This document shows positions 16,293-25,901 of a DNA stretch of 64,000 bases, piece by piece; position 1 is the stretch's first letter, and each line of letters begins with the position of its first letter. The notes under the pieces are model-generated. The model made no database searches and had not been told where the DNA came from. It worked only from the letters and a program-made list of their open reading frames with translations. This stretch comes from Marimonas lutisalis (GTDB lineage Bacteria; Pseudomonadota; Alphaproteobacteria; Rhodobacterales; Rhodobacteraceae), in contig NZ_SKCI01000001.1 in assembly GCF_005434965.1 (NCBI RefSeq), positions 443,370-507,369 of the forward strand. Direction: 5' to 3'. Position numbers and translations under genes: made by a program.

Positions 16293-18311
16293 ATGACGAA
16301 CCCGCTTTTGGCCGACTGGAACACGCCCTTTGAGCTTGCGCCGTTCGATGCGATTTCCGACGAGGATTTTGCGCCGGCGCTGGAGGAGGCCCTAGCCGCG
16401 CATGAGGCGGAGATCGCGAAGATCGCCGGAGATCCGTCGGAGCCCGGGTTCGACAACGTGATCGGCGCGCTGGAGGCGGCGGGCGAGGCGCTGGACCGGG
16501 TGCTGTCGGTTTTCTTCACGGTGGCCGGGGCGGACAGCAACGCGCGTCGCGAGGAATTGCAGCGCGCCTTTTCGCCGAAACTGGCGCAGCATTTCGCCGC
16601 CGTGACCGCCAACAAGGCGCTGTTTGCCCGGATCGAGGCGGTCTGGGAAAAACGCGAGGCGCTGGATCTGACGGACGAGCAGGCGCGCGTTCTGATGCTG
16701 ACGCGGCGCGGGTTCGTGCGGTCGGGCGCGGCGCTGGAAGGCGCGGCGGACGCGCGGATGAAGGAGATCAAGGCACGGTTGGCGGAGTTGGGCACAGCCT
16801 TTGCCCAGAACCTGCTGGCCGACGAGCGCGAGTTGTACATGGAGCTGGAGGAGGCGGATCTTGAGGGGTTGCCCGCCTTCGTGGTGGATGCGGCGCGCGC
16901 GGCGGGTGCCGAGAAGGGCGTGGAGGGCCCGGTGGTGACGCTGAGCCGGTCGCTGATCGTGCCATTCCTGGAAAGCTCGCCCCGGCGGGACCTGCGGGAA
17001 AAGGCGTTCCGGGCCTGGGCCGCGCGCGGCGCGAATGGCGGCAGGACCGACAACCGCGAGATCGCGGCCGAGATCCTGGGCCTGCGGGAGGAGCGCGCGG
17101 CGCTGCTTGGATACGACAATTTCGCGGCCTACAAGCTGGAAACCGAGATGGCCAAGGAGCCGCAGGCGGTGCGCGACCTGCTGATGGCGGTGTGGGAGCC
17201 GGCTCGGGCGCGCGCCGAGGCGGATGCCACCGTGCTGGAAGCGATGATGCACGAGGATGGCATCAACGGGCGGCTGGAGCCGTGGGACTGGCGTTACTAC
17301 GCGGCCAGGCGGCGCCGGGCCGAGCATGACCTGGATGACAGTGCGCTGAAGCCCTACCTGTCGCTGGAGCGGATGATCGCCGCGGCCTTTGCCTGTGCCA
17401 ACCGTCTGTTCGGGCTGGAATTCAAACCCCTGGATGTGGCGCTTTACCATTCCGATTGCCGGGCCTGGGAGGTGACGCGGGGCGGGCGGCACGTGGCCGT
17501 TTTCATTGGCGATTACTTCGCGCGCGGCTCGAAACGCTCGGGCGCGTGGTGCTCGGCGATGCGGAGCCAGGCAAAATTCCCGCGCGCGCAGGCGCCGGTA
17601 GTGATCAACGTGTGCAATTTCGCCAAGGGCGCCCCCGCGCTTCTGAGCTATGATGATGCGCGCACGCTGTTTCATGAATTCGGCCACGCCCTGCACCAGA
17701 TGCTGAGTAACGTGACCTATGAGAGCGTGTCGGGTACCTCGGTGGCGCGCGATTTCGTCGAGCTGCCGAGCCAGCTTTACGAGCACTGGCTGGAAGTTCC
17801 GGAGGTGCTGCGCGAGTTCGCCACCCATGTGGAGACCGGCGAGCCGATGCCGGATGCGATGCTGGAAAAGGTGCTGGAAGCGGCGAATTTCGACCAGGGA
17901 TTCCAGACGGTGGAATTCGTGGCCTCGGCCATGGTGGACCTGGAGTTTCACGACGGGCCAGCGCCGGGCGACGTGATGGCGAAACAGCAGGAGGTGCTGG
18001 AGGCGCTGGGCATGCCGCACCCGATCGTGATGCGCCATGCCAGCCCGCATTTCGCGCATGTCTTTGCCGGCGACGGTTATTCCAGCGGGTACTATTCCTA
18101 CATGTGGTCCGAAGTGATGGACGCCGATGCCTTTGCCGCCTTCGAGGAGGCGGGCAACGCGTTCGATGCCGCCACCGCGCGGGCGCTGGAGGAAAACATC
18201 CTGTCGACCGGTGGATCGGTGGACGCGGGCGAGCTTTATACCCGGTTCCGCGGCCGGCTGCCGGGGGTCGAGGCGTTGCTGAAGGGCCGGGGGCTGTCGC
18301 CCGCGGCCTGA
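16293..18311 (+). CDS. M3 family oligopeptidase (Dcp/oligopeptidase A type)
   Basis: A 672-residue zinc endopeptidase of the thimet family that degrades short cytosolic peptides. The catalytic motif HEFGHALH, preceded by DDARTLF, lies near residue 460, with the downstream Glu ligand in the SVARDFVELPSQ region. A late YSSGYYSYMW stretch is also conserved. There is no signal peptide, so it is cytoplasmic. The start is ATG 16293 with GGAGAG 6 bases upstream; an ATG at 16287 abuts that site and is disfavoured. Convergent with the next gene, 12 bases apart. Confidence 0.95.
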   Translation: MTNPLLADWNTPFELAPFDAISDEDFAPALEEALAAHEAEIAKIAGDPSEPGFDNVIGALEAAGEALDRVLSVFFTVAGADSNARREELQRAFSPKLAQHFAAVTANKALFARIEAVWEKREALDLTDEQARVLMLTRRGFVRSGAALEGAADARMKEIKARLAELGTAFAQNLLADERELYMELEEADLEGLPAFVVDAARAAGAEKGVEGPVVTLSRSLIVPFLESSPRRDLREKAFRAWAARGANGGRTDNREIAAEILGLREERAALLGYDNFAAYKLETEMAKEPQAVRDLLMAVWEPARARAEADATVLEAMMHEDGINGRLEPWDWRYYAARRRRAEHDLDDSALKPYLSLERMIAAAFACANRLFGLEFKPLDVALYHSDCRAWEVTRGGRHVAVFIGDYFARGSKRSGAWCSAMRSQAKFPRAQAPVVINVCNFAKGAPALLSYDDARTLFHEFGHALHQMLSNVTYESVSGTSVARDFVELPSQLYEHWLEVPEVLREFATHVETGEPMPDAMLEKVLEAANFDQGFQTVEFVASAMVDLEFHDGPAPGDVMAKQQEVLEALGMPHPIVMRHASPHFAHVFAGDGYSSGYYSYMWSEVMDADAFAAFEEAGNAFDAATARALEENILSTGGSVDAGELYTRFRGRLPGVEALLKGRGLSPAA

Positions 18312-18323
18312 TCTATGACCCGC

Positions 18324-18806
18324 TCAGAGGCCGAGGGCGCGCTGGGTCTGCTGGACGTTCTGCTGGAACCGGTAACCGCGCTGGATGGTGTCGGCGCCGT
18401 CGACGGGCCACCATTCCTCGCTGGTTGGCCAGCTGCGCCAGAGCTTGCCCCAGCGGTCGGTGACATGGGCGATGCAGGCCTTGCCGCCCGGGGTCGAGCC
18501 CGCGCGGCGGCCGCTGGGCCAGTGCCAGGTCAGGTCATAGCATAGTTGACCCTCTTCGACCGACCAGCGACCGGCGCCGAGGCTTTCGCTGGCGTCGGCG
18601 CACCAGGCGCGGGCCTGCCAGTTGGGCGAGAAATAGATGCCGCCATTGCACCCCTCGCCCCAAAGCTCGGTCTTGCCGGCATAGGTCTGGGCGATCTTTC
18701 CGGTGCTGGCCGGTTTCGCGCCCCGCGGCATCGGATCGGCCTGGGCCAGCGCGGGCAGTGCGGCCAGCGTTGCGGCTGCGATAAGACGAGCTGTCAGAGA
18801 TGTCAT
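18324..18806 (-). CDS. Exported DUF995-like protein of unknown function
   Basis: 160 residues with a clear signal peptide (TSLTARLIAAATLAALPALAQA). The mature part has the GEGCNGGIYFSPNW-ARAWC pattern and a late CYDLTWHW, suggesting two disulfides (four cysteines) in a small periplasmic domain resembling the DUF995 family. No enzymatic motif is seen. It follows the NYN-domain gene on the same strand after 28 bases and may be cotranscribed with it. Confidence 0.65.
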   Translation of the reverse strand: MTSLTARLIAAATLAALPALAQADPMPRGAKPASTGKIAQTYAGKTELWGEGCNGGIYFSPNWQARAWCADASESLGAGRWSVEEGQLCYDLTWHWPSGRRAGSTPGGKACIAHVTDRWGKLWRSWPTSEEWWPVDGADTIQRGYRFQQNVQQTQRALGL

Positions 18807-18834
18807 GGATTTCCCCCAATCATCGGCATGATGG

Positions 18835-19503
18835 TTAAGAATCCATGTTTGGCGGCCTGTCTGTCAAGCGCAGCGCGATGGACAGACTGTTTCCATAGGC
18901 GGGGACCTGTCCGAGGGCGCCGGCGCTATTGGGCGGTTTGCCTTTGCCCGGCCGGAGATAGGGCGCGCCATCGCGATAGCCGCCGTGCAGCAGGCGGCCG
19001 GGTTGGGCGAATTCGGGGAAGCTTTCATGCCAGTCGCGGAAGCGGTCATTGGTGACGATCGGCGCATCCATCTCGCGGGCGGCCTGAAGCAGGAAGCCAT
19101 CGGCCGGCTGCCCCTTGGGAGAGACCAGGACATGGCTTTTGTTCAACCCGAGTTTTCGCGCAAGGGTGGCTTCGTTCATGTAGCGATCGGCGATCTTGTA
19201 GCCCGCATTGGCGTCGAAGATCACACCGACCTCGTAGCCTTTGGTCGCGAGCGCGCGGGCGACATCGCGAACGACGGTGATATCGGGGGTGCCGTTGTTC
19301 CAGTGCATCAAGTTCGAGCCGTCGATCAGAATGCGCCCGGCGGTTGCACGCCGCCCCGCGAGGACCTGGCGCAGCCAGAGCAGGCCGGCGATGGCGGCGA
19401 GCCCGAAGGCCGAGGTTTGCAGGGCCTGGGCGCTGCCGAGATCGGGGGCCACCAGTGCGGTGGCAAGAGCCGCGAGCGCGAGGATGGGCAGGAAAAACGC
19501 CAT
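18835..19503 (-). CDS. Membrane-anchored NYN/PIN-like ribonuclease (Zc3h12a type)
   Basis: 222 residues. The N-terminus holds two hydrophobic segments (about 3-20 and 28-46). The rest is a PIN-like nuclease fold with metal-binding acidic residues in ILIDGSNLMHWN, VIFDANAGYK and TNDRFRDWHE, the arrangement of Zc3h12a/NYN RNases. The C-terminal tail after GRLLHGGYRDG is low in motif content. An RNase tethered to the cytoplasmic face of the membrane is the straightforward reading. The RNA target is unknown. Confidence 0.75.
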   Translation of the reverse strand: MAFFLPILALAALATALVAPDLGSAQALQTSAFGLAAIAGLLWLRQVLAGRRATAGRILIDGSNLMHWNNGTPDITVVRDVARALATKGYEVGVIFDANAGYKIADRYMNEATLARKLGLNKSHVLVSPKGQPADGFLLQAAREMDAPIVTNDRFRDWHESFPEFAQPGRLLHGGYRDGAPYLRPGKGKPPNSAGALGQVPAYGNSLSIALRLTDRPPNMDS

Positions 19504-19523
19504 ATGGGGTAGGATTGCCTTTG

Positions 19524-21020
19524 TCAGATCGTCTGGTCGTAATCTCCCACGCCCGGCTCGGTCCGGATGACGGCATCGAGATCGGCGAAGATCGCGCGCA
19601 TCTCGGCCTCGGAGTCGGAGCTTTCGCAGACGACGACGAGGTTGGGGGTGTTCGAGCTGGCCCGGACGAGGCCCCAGGAGCCGTTATCGAGGATGACGCG
19701 GGCACCGTTGACGGTGACCACCTCCTTGATCGGGCGGCCGGCGAAAGGTTCGCCCGCGTCGTGCTTGGCCACGAGTTTCTGCACCAGCCGGTCGAGGATG
19801 TCGTATTTCTCGGTATCGGCGGCATAGGGCGACATGGTGGGCGTGGACCAGGTTTTCGGCAGCGCCTTGCGCAGGTCCGACATCGACATGGTGGGATTGC
19901 GGTCCATCAGCTTGCAGATTTCGACGGCGACGCGCATGCCGCAGTCATACCCGCGGCCCACCGGCTCGGCCAGGAAGTAGTGGCCGGATTTCTCGAAGCC
20001 GGCCAGCGCGCCGATTTCCTTGACCCGGCGTTTCATGTGGGAATGGCCGGTTTTCCAGTAGTCGGCGGTGACGCCGTTTTTCTGCAACTCGGGATCCGAG
20101 GCGAAAAGGCCGGTGGATTTCACATCGGCCACGAAGGTCGCACCGGGATAGAGCTTGGACAGGTCGCGGGCCATGATGACGCCGACCTTGTCGGCGAAGA
20201 TCTCCTCGCCCTCGTCATCGACCACGCCGCAGCGGTCGCCATCGCCATCGAAGCCCAGCGCGAAATCGGCGCCGGTCGCCTTCACCGTGTCGGCCATGTC
20301 ATGCAGCATTTCCATGGCTTCGGGGTTGGGGTTGTAGTGGGGGAAGGTGTAATCCAGCCGATTGTGCGAAGGGATCACCTCGACCCCCAGGCGTTCGAAG
20401 AGTTCCGGCGCGAAGGCCGAGGCGGTGCCGTTGCCGGTGGCGCAGACGACGCGGAGTTTGCGGGTCATGCGGAAATCGCCGACGAGATCGTCGAGATAGG
20501 CCTCGCGCACGCCATCGACGAATTCGTAGGAGCCGCCGGGGGCCGGGGTGCCGCGGCCCTGAAGCACGATGTCGCGCAGCTCGGCCATTTCGTCGGGGCC
20601 GTGGGTGAGCGGACGGTCGAAGCCCATCTTCACTCCGGTCCAGCCGTTGGGATTGTGGCTAGCGGTGACCATGGCGACGGCGGGCACATCGAGGTGGAAC
20701 TGCGCGAAATAGGCCATGGGGCTGAGCGCCGGGCCGATATCCTTGACCTGGATGCCGGCCTGCACCAGCCCGAGGATGAGCGCGTGTTTGATCGAAAGCG
20801 AGTAGTCGCGGTAGTCGTTGCCCACGGCGATGACGGGGGCGATGCCGCAGGCGCGCATTTGCGTGCCGAGACCGAGGCCAAGCGCCGTCATGCCGGGGAG
20901 ATTGATTTCCTCGGGGTATTTCCAGCGGGCGTCATATTCGCGGAAACCCGTGGGCGCGATCATCGCGTCGCGCAGGAATTCCCATGTGTTCGGCGTCACC
21001 GTGGGGATCGGTTTGGTCAT
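19524..21020 (-). CDS. Phosphomannomutase/phosphoglucomutase
   Basis: A 498-residue alpha-D-phosphohexomutase interconverting hexose 1- and 6-phosphates for sugar nucleotides. The phosphoserine loop TASHNPNGW lies near 110, the metal loop GFDGDGDRCG near 245, a sugar-binding EKSGHYFLAE near 330 and the phosphate-binding RASSNTPNL near 460. The start is ATG 21020 (MTKPIPTVTPNTWEF), 16 bases after the kdsA stop; upstream in-frame codons lie inside kdsA. Its place behind kpsT-kpsE-kdsA points to capsule or LPS precursor supply. Confidence 0.93.
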   Translation of the reverse strand: MTKPIPTVTPNTWEFLRDAMIAPTGFREYDARWKYPEEINLPGMTALGLGLGTQMRACGIAPVIAVGNDYRDYSLSIKHALILGLVQAGIQVKDIGPALSPMAYFAQFHLDVPAVAMVTASHNPNGWTGVKMGFDRPLTHGPDEMAELRDIVLQGRGTPAPGGSYEFVDGVREAYLDDLVGDFRMTRKLRVVCATGNGTASAFAPELFERLGVEVIPSHNRLDYTFPHYNPNPEAMEMLHDMADTVKATGADFALGFDGDGDRCGVVDDEGEEIFADKVGVIMARDLSKLYPGATFVADVKSTGLFASDPELQKNGVTADYWKTGHSHMKRRVKEIGALAGFEKSGHYFLAEPVGRGYDCGMRVAVEICKLMDRNPTMSMSDLRKALPKTWSTPTMSPYAADTEKYDILDRLVQKLVAKHDAGEPFAGRPIKEVVTVNGARVILDNGSWGLVRASSNTPNLVVVCESSDSEAEMRAIFADLDAVIRTEPGVGDYDQTI

Positions 21021-21036
21021 CTGGATACTCGCGAGG

Positions 21037-21870
21037 TCAGAGGATGATCGGATCGGCCTTGGCCAGCCGGTCGAAGGCCATGAGGGAGTGCACGAGGCCA
21101 TTCATGGCGTCAAGCGGGATCATGTTGGGCCCGTCGGAAGGGGCGTTGTCGGGGTCTTCGTGGGTTTCGATGAAGACCGCGGCCACGCCGATGGCCACCG
21201 CGGCGCGGGCCATGACCGGCGCGAATTCGCGCTGCCCGCCCGAGCTGCCGCCCTGGCCGCCGGGTTGCTGCACCGAATGGGTGGCATCCATCACCACCGG
21301 GTAGCCCGTTTTGGCCATCTGTGGCAGGGCGCGCATGTCGGCCACCAGCGTGTTGTAGCCGAAGGAACTGCCCCGCTCGGTCAGGAGCAGGCGCGTGTTG
21401 CCGGTGGATTCGATTTTGGAAACCACGTTCACCATGTCCCACGGCGCCAGGAACTGGCCCTTCTTCACGTTGATCGCCGCGCCGGTTTCGCCGGCGGCGA
21501 TCAGCAGGTCGGTCTGCCGGCAGAGGAAGGCCGGGATCTGCAGCACGTCGACGACGCGGGCGACAGGCGCACATTGTTCGGGTGCGTGCACATCGGTGAG
21601 CACGGGCACGCCGAGCGTGTCCTTGACGGCCTGCATGACTTCGAGACCGGCCTCGATGCCCAGCCCGCGCTTGCCCGAGAGCGAGGTGCGGTTGGCCTTG
21701 TCGAAGCTGCCTTTGAAGATGAACCCAGCCCCGGCATCGGCGCAGGTTTTCTGCATCGCGGAGGCGATCATCAGGGCGTGCTCGGTGCTTTCGAGCTGGC
21801 AGGGGCCGGCGATCACGGTGAGGGGCAGATCGTTGCCGACCGTAAGCTTGTCGATTTGGACGTGTTTCAT
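21037..21870 (-). CDS. kdsA: 3-deoxy-8-phosphooctulonate (Kdo-8-P) synthase
   Basis: Condenses PEP and arabinose 5-phosphate to Kdo-8-phosphate, used for LPS inner core and Kdo-linked capsule anchors. The 277 residues show [10 protein letters not shown] near the start, [35 protein letters not shown] and [11 protein letters not shown], all standard. It starts 1 base after the kpsE stop, so it is in an operon with capsule export genes. This makes it a capsule-associated copy or the only copy. Confidence 0.97.
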   Translation of the reverse strand: MKHVQIDKLTVGNDLPLTVIAGPCQLESTEHALMIASAMQKTCADAGAGFIFKGSFDKANRTSLSGKRGLGIEAGLEVMQAVKDTLGVPVLTDVHAPEQCAPVARVVDVLQIPAFLCRQTDLLIAAGETGAAINVKKGQFLAPWDMVNVVSKIESTGNTRLLLTERGSSFGYNTLVADMRALPQMAKTGYPVVMDATHSVQQPGGQGGSSGGQREFAPVMARAAVAIGVAAVFIETHEDPDNAPSDGPNMIPLDAMNGLVHSLMAFDRLAKADPIIL

Positions 21871-21871
21871 G

Positions 21872-23677
21872 TCAGGTTGAGACCTGTTCGCGGAGGATCG
21901 AGGCGGTGAGCGAGACCATCAGGTAGATACCTGCGAAAATCAGGAAAGCCAGGATCGTGTTTTCAAAAGCCCGCGGATAGGCGGGCGCGTCGGAGGCAAT
22001 GGGCCGTACCGGCACGGTGAGATAGCGCACCTGGCGGTTGGCTTCCAGCGCGGTCTGCTTTTCGTTCTGCAGCGCCGATTGCAGGAACAGGTCGGCGGTG
22101 GCAAGGTCGGCCTTGGCCATCTCGATCCGGGCGGCCTTGGCGGCGAGCGAGGAGTCCCCCGACACGGCATCGGTCATTTCGGCGTTGAGCTGGGCGAGGA
22201 GGTTTTCCAGCCGCCGGATATCGCCCTGCGTGCCGTCGACCTTGGCCTGGTTCGGGCGCGAATTGTCGAGAAGCGCCTGAAGCTGCAGCTGCTTTTCCTG
22301 CAGCTGCGTTTCGAATTGCGCGATCTGCTGGCGCAGCACGCCCAGTTGTTCCGAGGGATCGACGCCCTGGGTTTCCTGCAGGCGGACCAGGGTTTCCTGT
22401 GCATCGCGGCGTTCGGCCTTGGCCTTGTCCAGGCTTTCGCGGGCGGTGCGCATCGCGTCTTCGCGTTTCTGGCGCGAGAGTTCGTCAACGCGTTCCTCGG
22501 CATAGGTGATGAGGTGCTTGGAAAACTCGTTCGCCACTTCAGGGTCGGCGGCGATCACTTCCATCCGGATCACGCCTTCGGTCGGGTCATAGCCGATCTT
22601 GACGTTTTTCTTGTAGAGCTTGTGCGCGGATTCATTGGTGGCGTCGCTGTCGAGCCGCTGGATCGGGTCGATCCAGCCCTGGCTGAAATGCGCCTTGTAG
22701 CCCATCGCTTCGTCCAGGCGCAGCATGGCATCCTTGGATTGCAGGTAGGATTGCACCGCGATGCTGTCCTGGCTGGTGGCATATTGCGTCGGCAGAAGCC
22801 CGCCAAGCCCGCCGCCTGCGCCGGTATTGTCGGCCTGCAGGATCAGGAATTCGGTCTTGGTGGAATACATGGGCGTGGCCATGACGAAATAGTACCAGCC
22901 GGCAAGGATGGTCGGCAGGAAGACGAAGGCCGACAGCCGGGTCATCAGCAGCGCAAGGCGCTTGCGGCGGCGGCGGGCGATGTCGCGCTGGATATTCATG
23001 ATCTCGGCGGCGCGGCGATCGGCGGCCGAGGTGGTTTCGGTCGAGGGCAGCTGGGTCTTGCCCAGTTGCACGGTCTGGGGAAGCTGCACGCGGCCCTTGG
23101 CGGGCAGGCCGCCTTCGGCCGGGGGGACGGCTCCGCCGCAGCCATCGCCCGCGCCGCCGCCACCGCCTTCGGGCGCAACCAGTTCGAGCATGTTGGCGCG
23201 CTGGAACGGGTCGATGCCGCGCAGGCGCAGCTGGCGCACGGCGTCGAAATCGGAGATCGGGGCAAGCCCGTGTTTCTGCGCCACGCGCCGGGCCATACGC
23301 AATTGCCGGCCAGTCAGGCCTTCGCGGCGGATGGCGTCGATATCGGTTTCGGCCTGCATTTCGCGGGGCGAGGCGACCTGGCCTTCGCGCGCGACGGGTT
23401 GCGGGGCGGGCTGGGGCGTCGCTCCGGCATCGCTCGGGGCCTGCCGGGCTTCGGGCCGGGATTCGGGCTGGGGTTCGGGACGGGGATCGGGCGCAGGGCG
23501 CACCAGCGTATCGGGGGTTACGCCACCGACGCGGGCCTGGCCCGCGGGCTGCGGCGGTGCAGGTTTTGCGGCGGCAGGCTGCGCCGCGCCGGCGGGCGCC
23601 GGGCGCGTTGCGCCACCGGGGGCGGTGGGCGTGGTTCGGCGGATACGGAACTTCCTAGCCTTGGGTTTCGTAGTCAT
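21872..23677 (-). CDS. kpsE: Capsule polysaccharide export inner-membrane protein, KpsE/CtrB/BexC family
   Basis: A polysaccharide co-polymerase-type protein that bridges the inner-membrane ABC exporter to the periplasm. Two TM segments (about 232-255 and 573-592) bracket a large periplasmic part with long coiled-coil stretches (about 390-500, [14 protein letters not shown] and [14 protein letters not shown]). At 601 residues it is longer than typical KpsE (about 380). The extra is a Pro/Ala-rich, low-complexity cytoplasmic N-terminus of about 225 residues containing a helical patch ([19 protein letters not shown]). The start overlaps kpsT by 23 bases. Confidence 0.9.
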   Translation of the reverse strand: MTTKPKARKFRIRRTTPTAPGGATRPAPAGAAQPAAAKPAPPQPAGQARVGGVTPDTLVRPAPDPRPEPQPESRPEARQAPSDAGATPQPAPQPVAREGQVASPREMQAETDIDAIRREGLTGRQLRMARRVAQKHGLAPISDFDAVRQLRLRGIDPFQRANMLELVAPEGGGGGAGDGCGGAVPPAEGGLPAKGRVQLPQTVQLGKTQLPSTETTSAADRRAAEIMNIQRDIARRRRKRLALLMTRLSAFVFLPTILAGWYYFVMATPMYSTKTEFLILQADNTGAGGGLGGLLPTQYATSQDSIAVQSYLQSKDAMLRLDEAMGYKAHFSQGWIDPIQRLDSDATNESAHKLYKKNVKIGYDPTEGVIRMEVIAADPEVANEFSKHLITYAEERVDELSRQKREDAMRTARESLDKAKAERRDAQETLVRLQETQGVDPSEQLGVLRQQIAQFETQLQEKQLQLQALLDNSRPNQAKVDGTQGDIRRLENLLAQLNAEMTDAVSGDSSLAAKAARIEMAKADLATADLFLQSALQNEKQTALEANRQVRYLTVPVRPIASDAPAYPRAFENTILAFLIFAGIYLMVSLTASILREQVST

Positions 23678-24314
23678 AGAGCTGTTTCGCTTCTTCCAAG
23701 GTATCGAACATGTGCAGCTTGCCGTTCATCAGGACGGCGGCCGAACGGGCGAATTGTTCCAGCGTCTGCGCGGAATGCGATACGATTACCACGGTGGTCG
23801 TGGCGAGGCGTTCACGCAGGATGTCGCCGGCTTTCTTGTTGAACTCGACATCGGTTGAACCGGGCATGCCTTCGTCGATCAGGTAGATGTCGAAATCGAG
23901 CGCCAGCATCAGCGCGAAGGAAAACCGCGCGCGCATGCCCTGGCTGTAGGTGCCCAGCGGCTGATCGAAGTATTCGCCGAGGTTGCACATCCAGCGGCAG
24001 TAGGCCTCGACGTAGTCGGGATCGAGCCCGTAGAGCCGGGCGATGTAGCGGCTGTTTTCCACGGCCGAGACCTTGGACACCACGCCGCCCATGAACCCGA
24101 GCGGGAAGGAGATGCGCGAGGTGCGGCGAATTTCGCCTTCGTCGGGCTTTTCCAGCCCGGCCATCATGTTGACAAGTGTCGTCTTGCCGGTGCCGTTCGG
24201 GGCGAGGATACCGAGCGAATTACCAAGCTCGACCCGGAACGACACCTGGTCGAGGATCACCTTCCTCTGCGTGCCGGTCCAGAAGGACTTGCTAACGTTG
24301 TTGAACTCGATCAT
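23655..24314 (-). CDS. kpsT: Capsule polysaccharide ABC transporter ATP-binding protein KpsT
   Basis: Energises export of capsular polysaccharide. The 219 residues match KpsT/CtrD length. It has Walker A APNGTGKTT near 39-47, signature TYSQGMRAR near 123, Walker B IYLIDEGMPGS near 143 and the switch VIVSHSA. The family-typical LGFMGGVVSKVSAVEN follows the Q-loop region. It is the first gene of the kpsT-kpsE-kdsA-phosphohexomutase run. The partner membrane subunit KpsM is not in the window. A candidate -10 box GCTATAAAC lies about 95 bases upstream. Confidence 0.93.
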   Translation of the reverse strand: MIEFNNVSKSFWTGTQRKVILDQVSFRVELGNSLGILAPNGTGKTTLVNMMAGLEKPDEGEIRRTSRISFPLGFMGGVVSKVSAVENSRYIARLYGLDPDYVEAYCRWMCNLGEYFDQPLGTYSQGMRARFSFALMLALDFDIYLIDEGMPGSTDVEFNKKAGDILRERLATTTVVIVSHSAQTLEQFARSAAVLMNGKLHMFDTLEEAKQLYDYETQG

Positions 24315-24480
24315 TTCCTGCTCCGGCTCTGCGCGGGCCCACCCTCTTTAACGGGGTTTTGTGAAGGGCTGGTTGACAATCCCTTTGCGAGTCCACGACG
24401 GATTGGGTGCGTTTATAGCATCCTTTTGGGCGAAATTAAGGCCCAAGGCCAGAAAAAACAGGACCTTGCGACAGGTGTGG

Positions 24481-24498
24481 CCCCGCCCGGAGGCGGGG
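24481..24498. other. Strong intergenic hairpin 3' of nhaA
   Basis: A perfect 7-bp stem CCCCGCC-CGGA-GGCGGGG between the nhaA stop and the kpsT promoter region. No U-run follows immediately on either strand; on the minus strand a T6 tract comes about 17 bases later. It could end nhaA transcription, but the spacing is poor for intrinsic termination. Confidence 0.35.
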
Positions 24499-24524
24499 CG
24501 GAGCGGCTCTGGCGCGAGGCGTTT

Positions 24525-25772
24525 CTAGAGCGATTGTTTCTCGACCCGGAACACCTTGCCGGCGATGATCGACAGGATCGCGGCGCCGAAACTGAACAGC
24601 GCGCCCATCTTGGCCGCGTCCTGAACCGGACCGGCATCGAAGGCGACCGAGGCGACGAAAAGCGCGACGGTAAAGCCGATGGCGGCGACGAAGCCGATCA
24701 CGACAAGGTCGATGATGCGCATGCCTTCGGGGATGCCGAGACGCAGCGGAACGGCCGCGACCCAGCCGAAGATGAGGATGCCGACGGGTTTGCCGATGAT
24801 CAGCCCGGCAAGCACGAGCCAGGTAGCATCGCCGATCGACGAGAATTCGACCCCGGCATTGCACAGGCCGAAGAAGAACAGCACGATCTCGACCGGGTGC
24901 TTGAGCGCGTGTTCCATCACGTTCAGCAGGTCGGTGAGGTATTGTTCGGCCTCGGAAAAAATGCCGAAGGCGCGATCGGCATGCGGGATCGCGGGCACGA
25001 TGGGCAGCAGGCCGAGCGCGGGATGGAGCCCCGACCGCATGAAGCCATACCACGAGATGCAGCCGCCGAGCACGTAGGGCCAGAAGCCGAGATACTTGCG
25101 CACCCAGGTGGAATTCGGGCGGTCCTGGTTGCCGCTGTCCATCTTGCGGGGCAGGGCGTTGAAGGCCAAAAAGACCGCAAGCGAGGCGCCGAACGACAAC
25201 AGCAGCCATTCCGGCGCCAGATCACCGGACGGATAGAAGATCGCCAGGATGATCAGGCCCGCGGCATCGTCGGCGATTGCCAGCAGGAGCAGGAAGCGCA
25301 CCGCCGGGTGCCCCGAGCCAAAGACCATGCGGCCCACGAGATAGGAAAACGCGATATCGGTGGCGGTGGGAATGGCCCAGCCATTGGCCACGGCATCATA
25401 GGTTTCCGAGCCGAGGATCATGGCCAGGCCGAGGTAGACGGCGATCGGGCCGAACATACCGCCCGCGGTTGCAAAGAGAGGCGTGGCGGCCTTTTTGCCG
25501 CGCAGGCTGCCGTTTTCGAGGATGATCGCCTCCCAGACTTCCTTGGCGGCGATGGCGAAGAACAGCGCCATCAGAACGTCGTTGACCAGGTAATGCAGCG
25601 TCAGCGTGCGGTGCCCGTCATGCAGGTGGCCGATGGGGGCGTGATCCCAGATCACGAATTCGACGAAATGGTGATAGCTTTTTGCGTCGATATTGGCCCA
25701 GATCAGCGCGATGACAGAACCGCCGATCAGCAGAAGCGAATAACTTACGAGAAAGTTCCAGACGCGATACAT
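24525..25772 (-). CDS. nhaA: Na+/H+ antiporter NhaA
   Basis: Inner-membrane electrogenic sodium/proton antiporter for pH and sodium homeostasis. The 415 residues comprise about 12 hydrophobic helices. The essential aspartates appear in PTATDIAFSYLVG (equivalent of E. coli D133) and in the LLLLAIADDAAG helix (the D163/D164 pair). The VLFFFGLCNAGVEF and GKPVGI segments are also conserved. The N-terminus begins directly in the first TM helix. It stands alone between the capsule operon and the ArsP-type gene. Confidence 0.95.
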   Translation of the reverse strand: MYRVWNFLVSYSLLLIGGSVIALIWANIDAKSYHHFVEFVIWDHAPIGHLHDGHRTLTLHYLVNDVLMALFFAIAAKEVWEAIILENGSLRGKKAATPLFATAGGMFGPIAVYLGLAMILGSETYDAVANGWAIPTATDIAFSYLVGRMVFGSGHPAVRFLLLLAIADDAAGLIILAIFYPSGDLAPEWLLLSFGASLAVFLAFNALPRKMDSGNQDRPNSTWVRKYLGFWPYVLGGCISWYGFMRSGLHPALGLLPIVPAIPHADRAFGIFSEAEQYLTDLLNVMEHALKHPVEIVLFFFGLCNAGVEFSSIGDATWLVLAGLIIGKPVGILIFGWVAAVPLRLGIPEGMRIIDLVVIGFVAAIGFTVALFVASVAFDAGPVQDAAKMGALFSFGAAILSIIAGKVFRVEKQSL

Positions 25773-25901
25773 GTGCCCCCCGTTTCGCCGTTTTCCGGTT
25801 TGCCCGGTTATCTATCCGGGCAGGGGGGAATGTAAACCCAGTAAGGGCTGTTTGCGCAAACATCCCGGGGCGACCCGGATGTTTGCGCGTTTTTCACACA
25901 T

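Noticed and set aside
24481-24498. Hairpin as a proven nhaA terminator
   Set aside because: The T-run is about 17 bases away; listed only as a hairpin.
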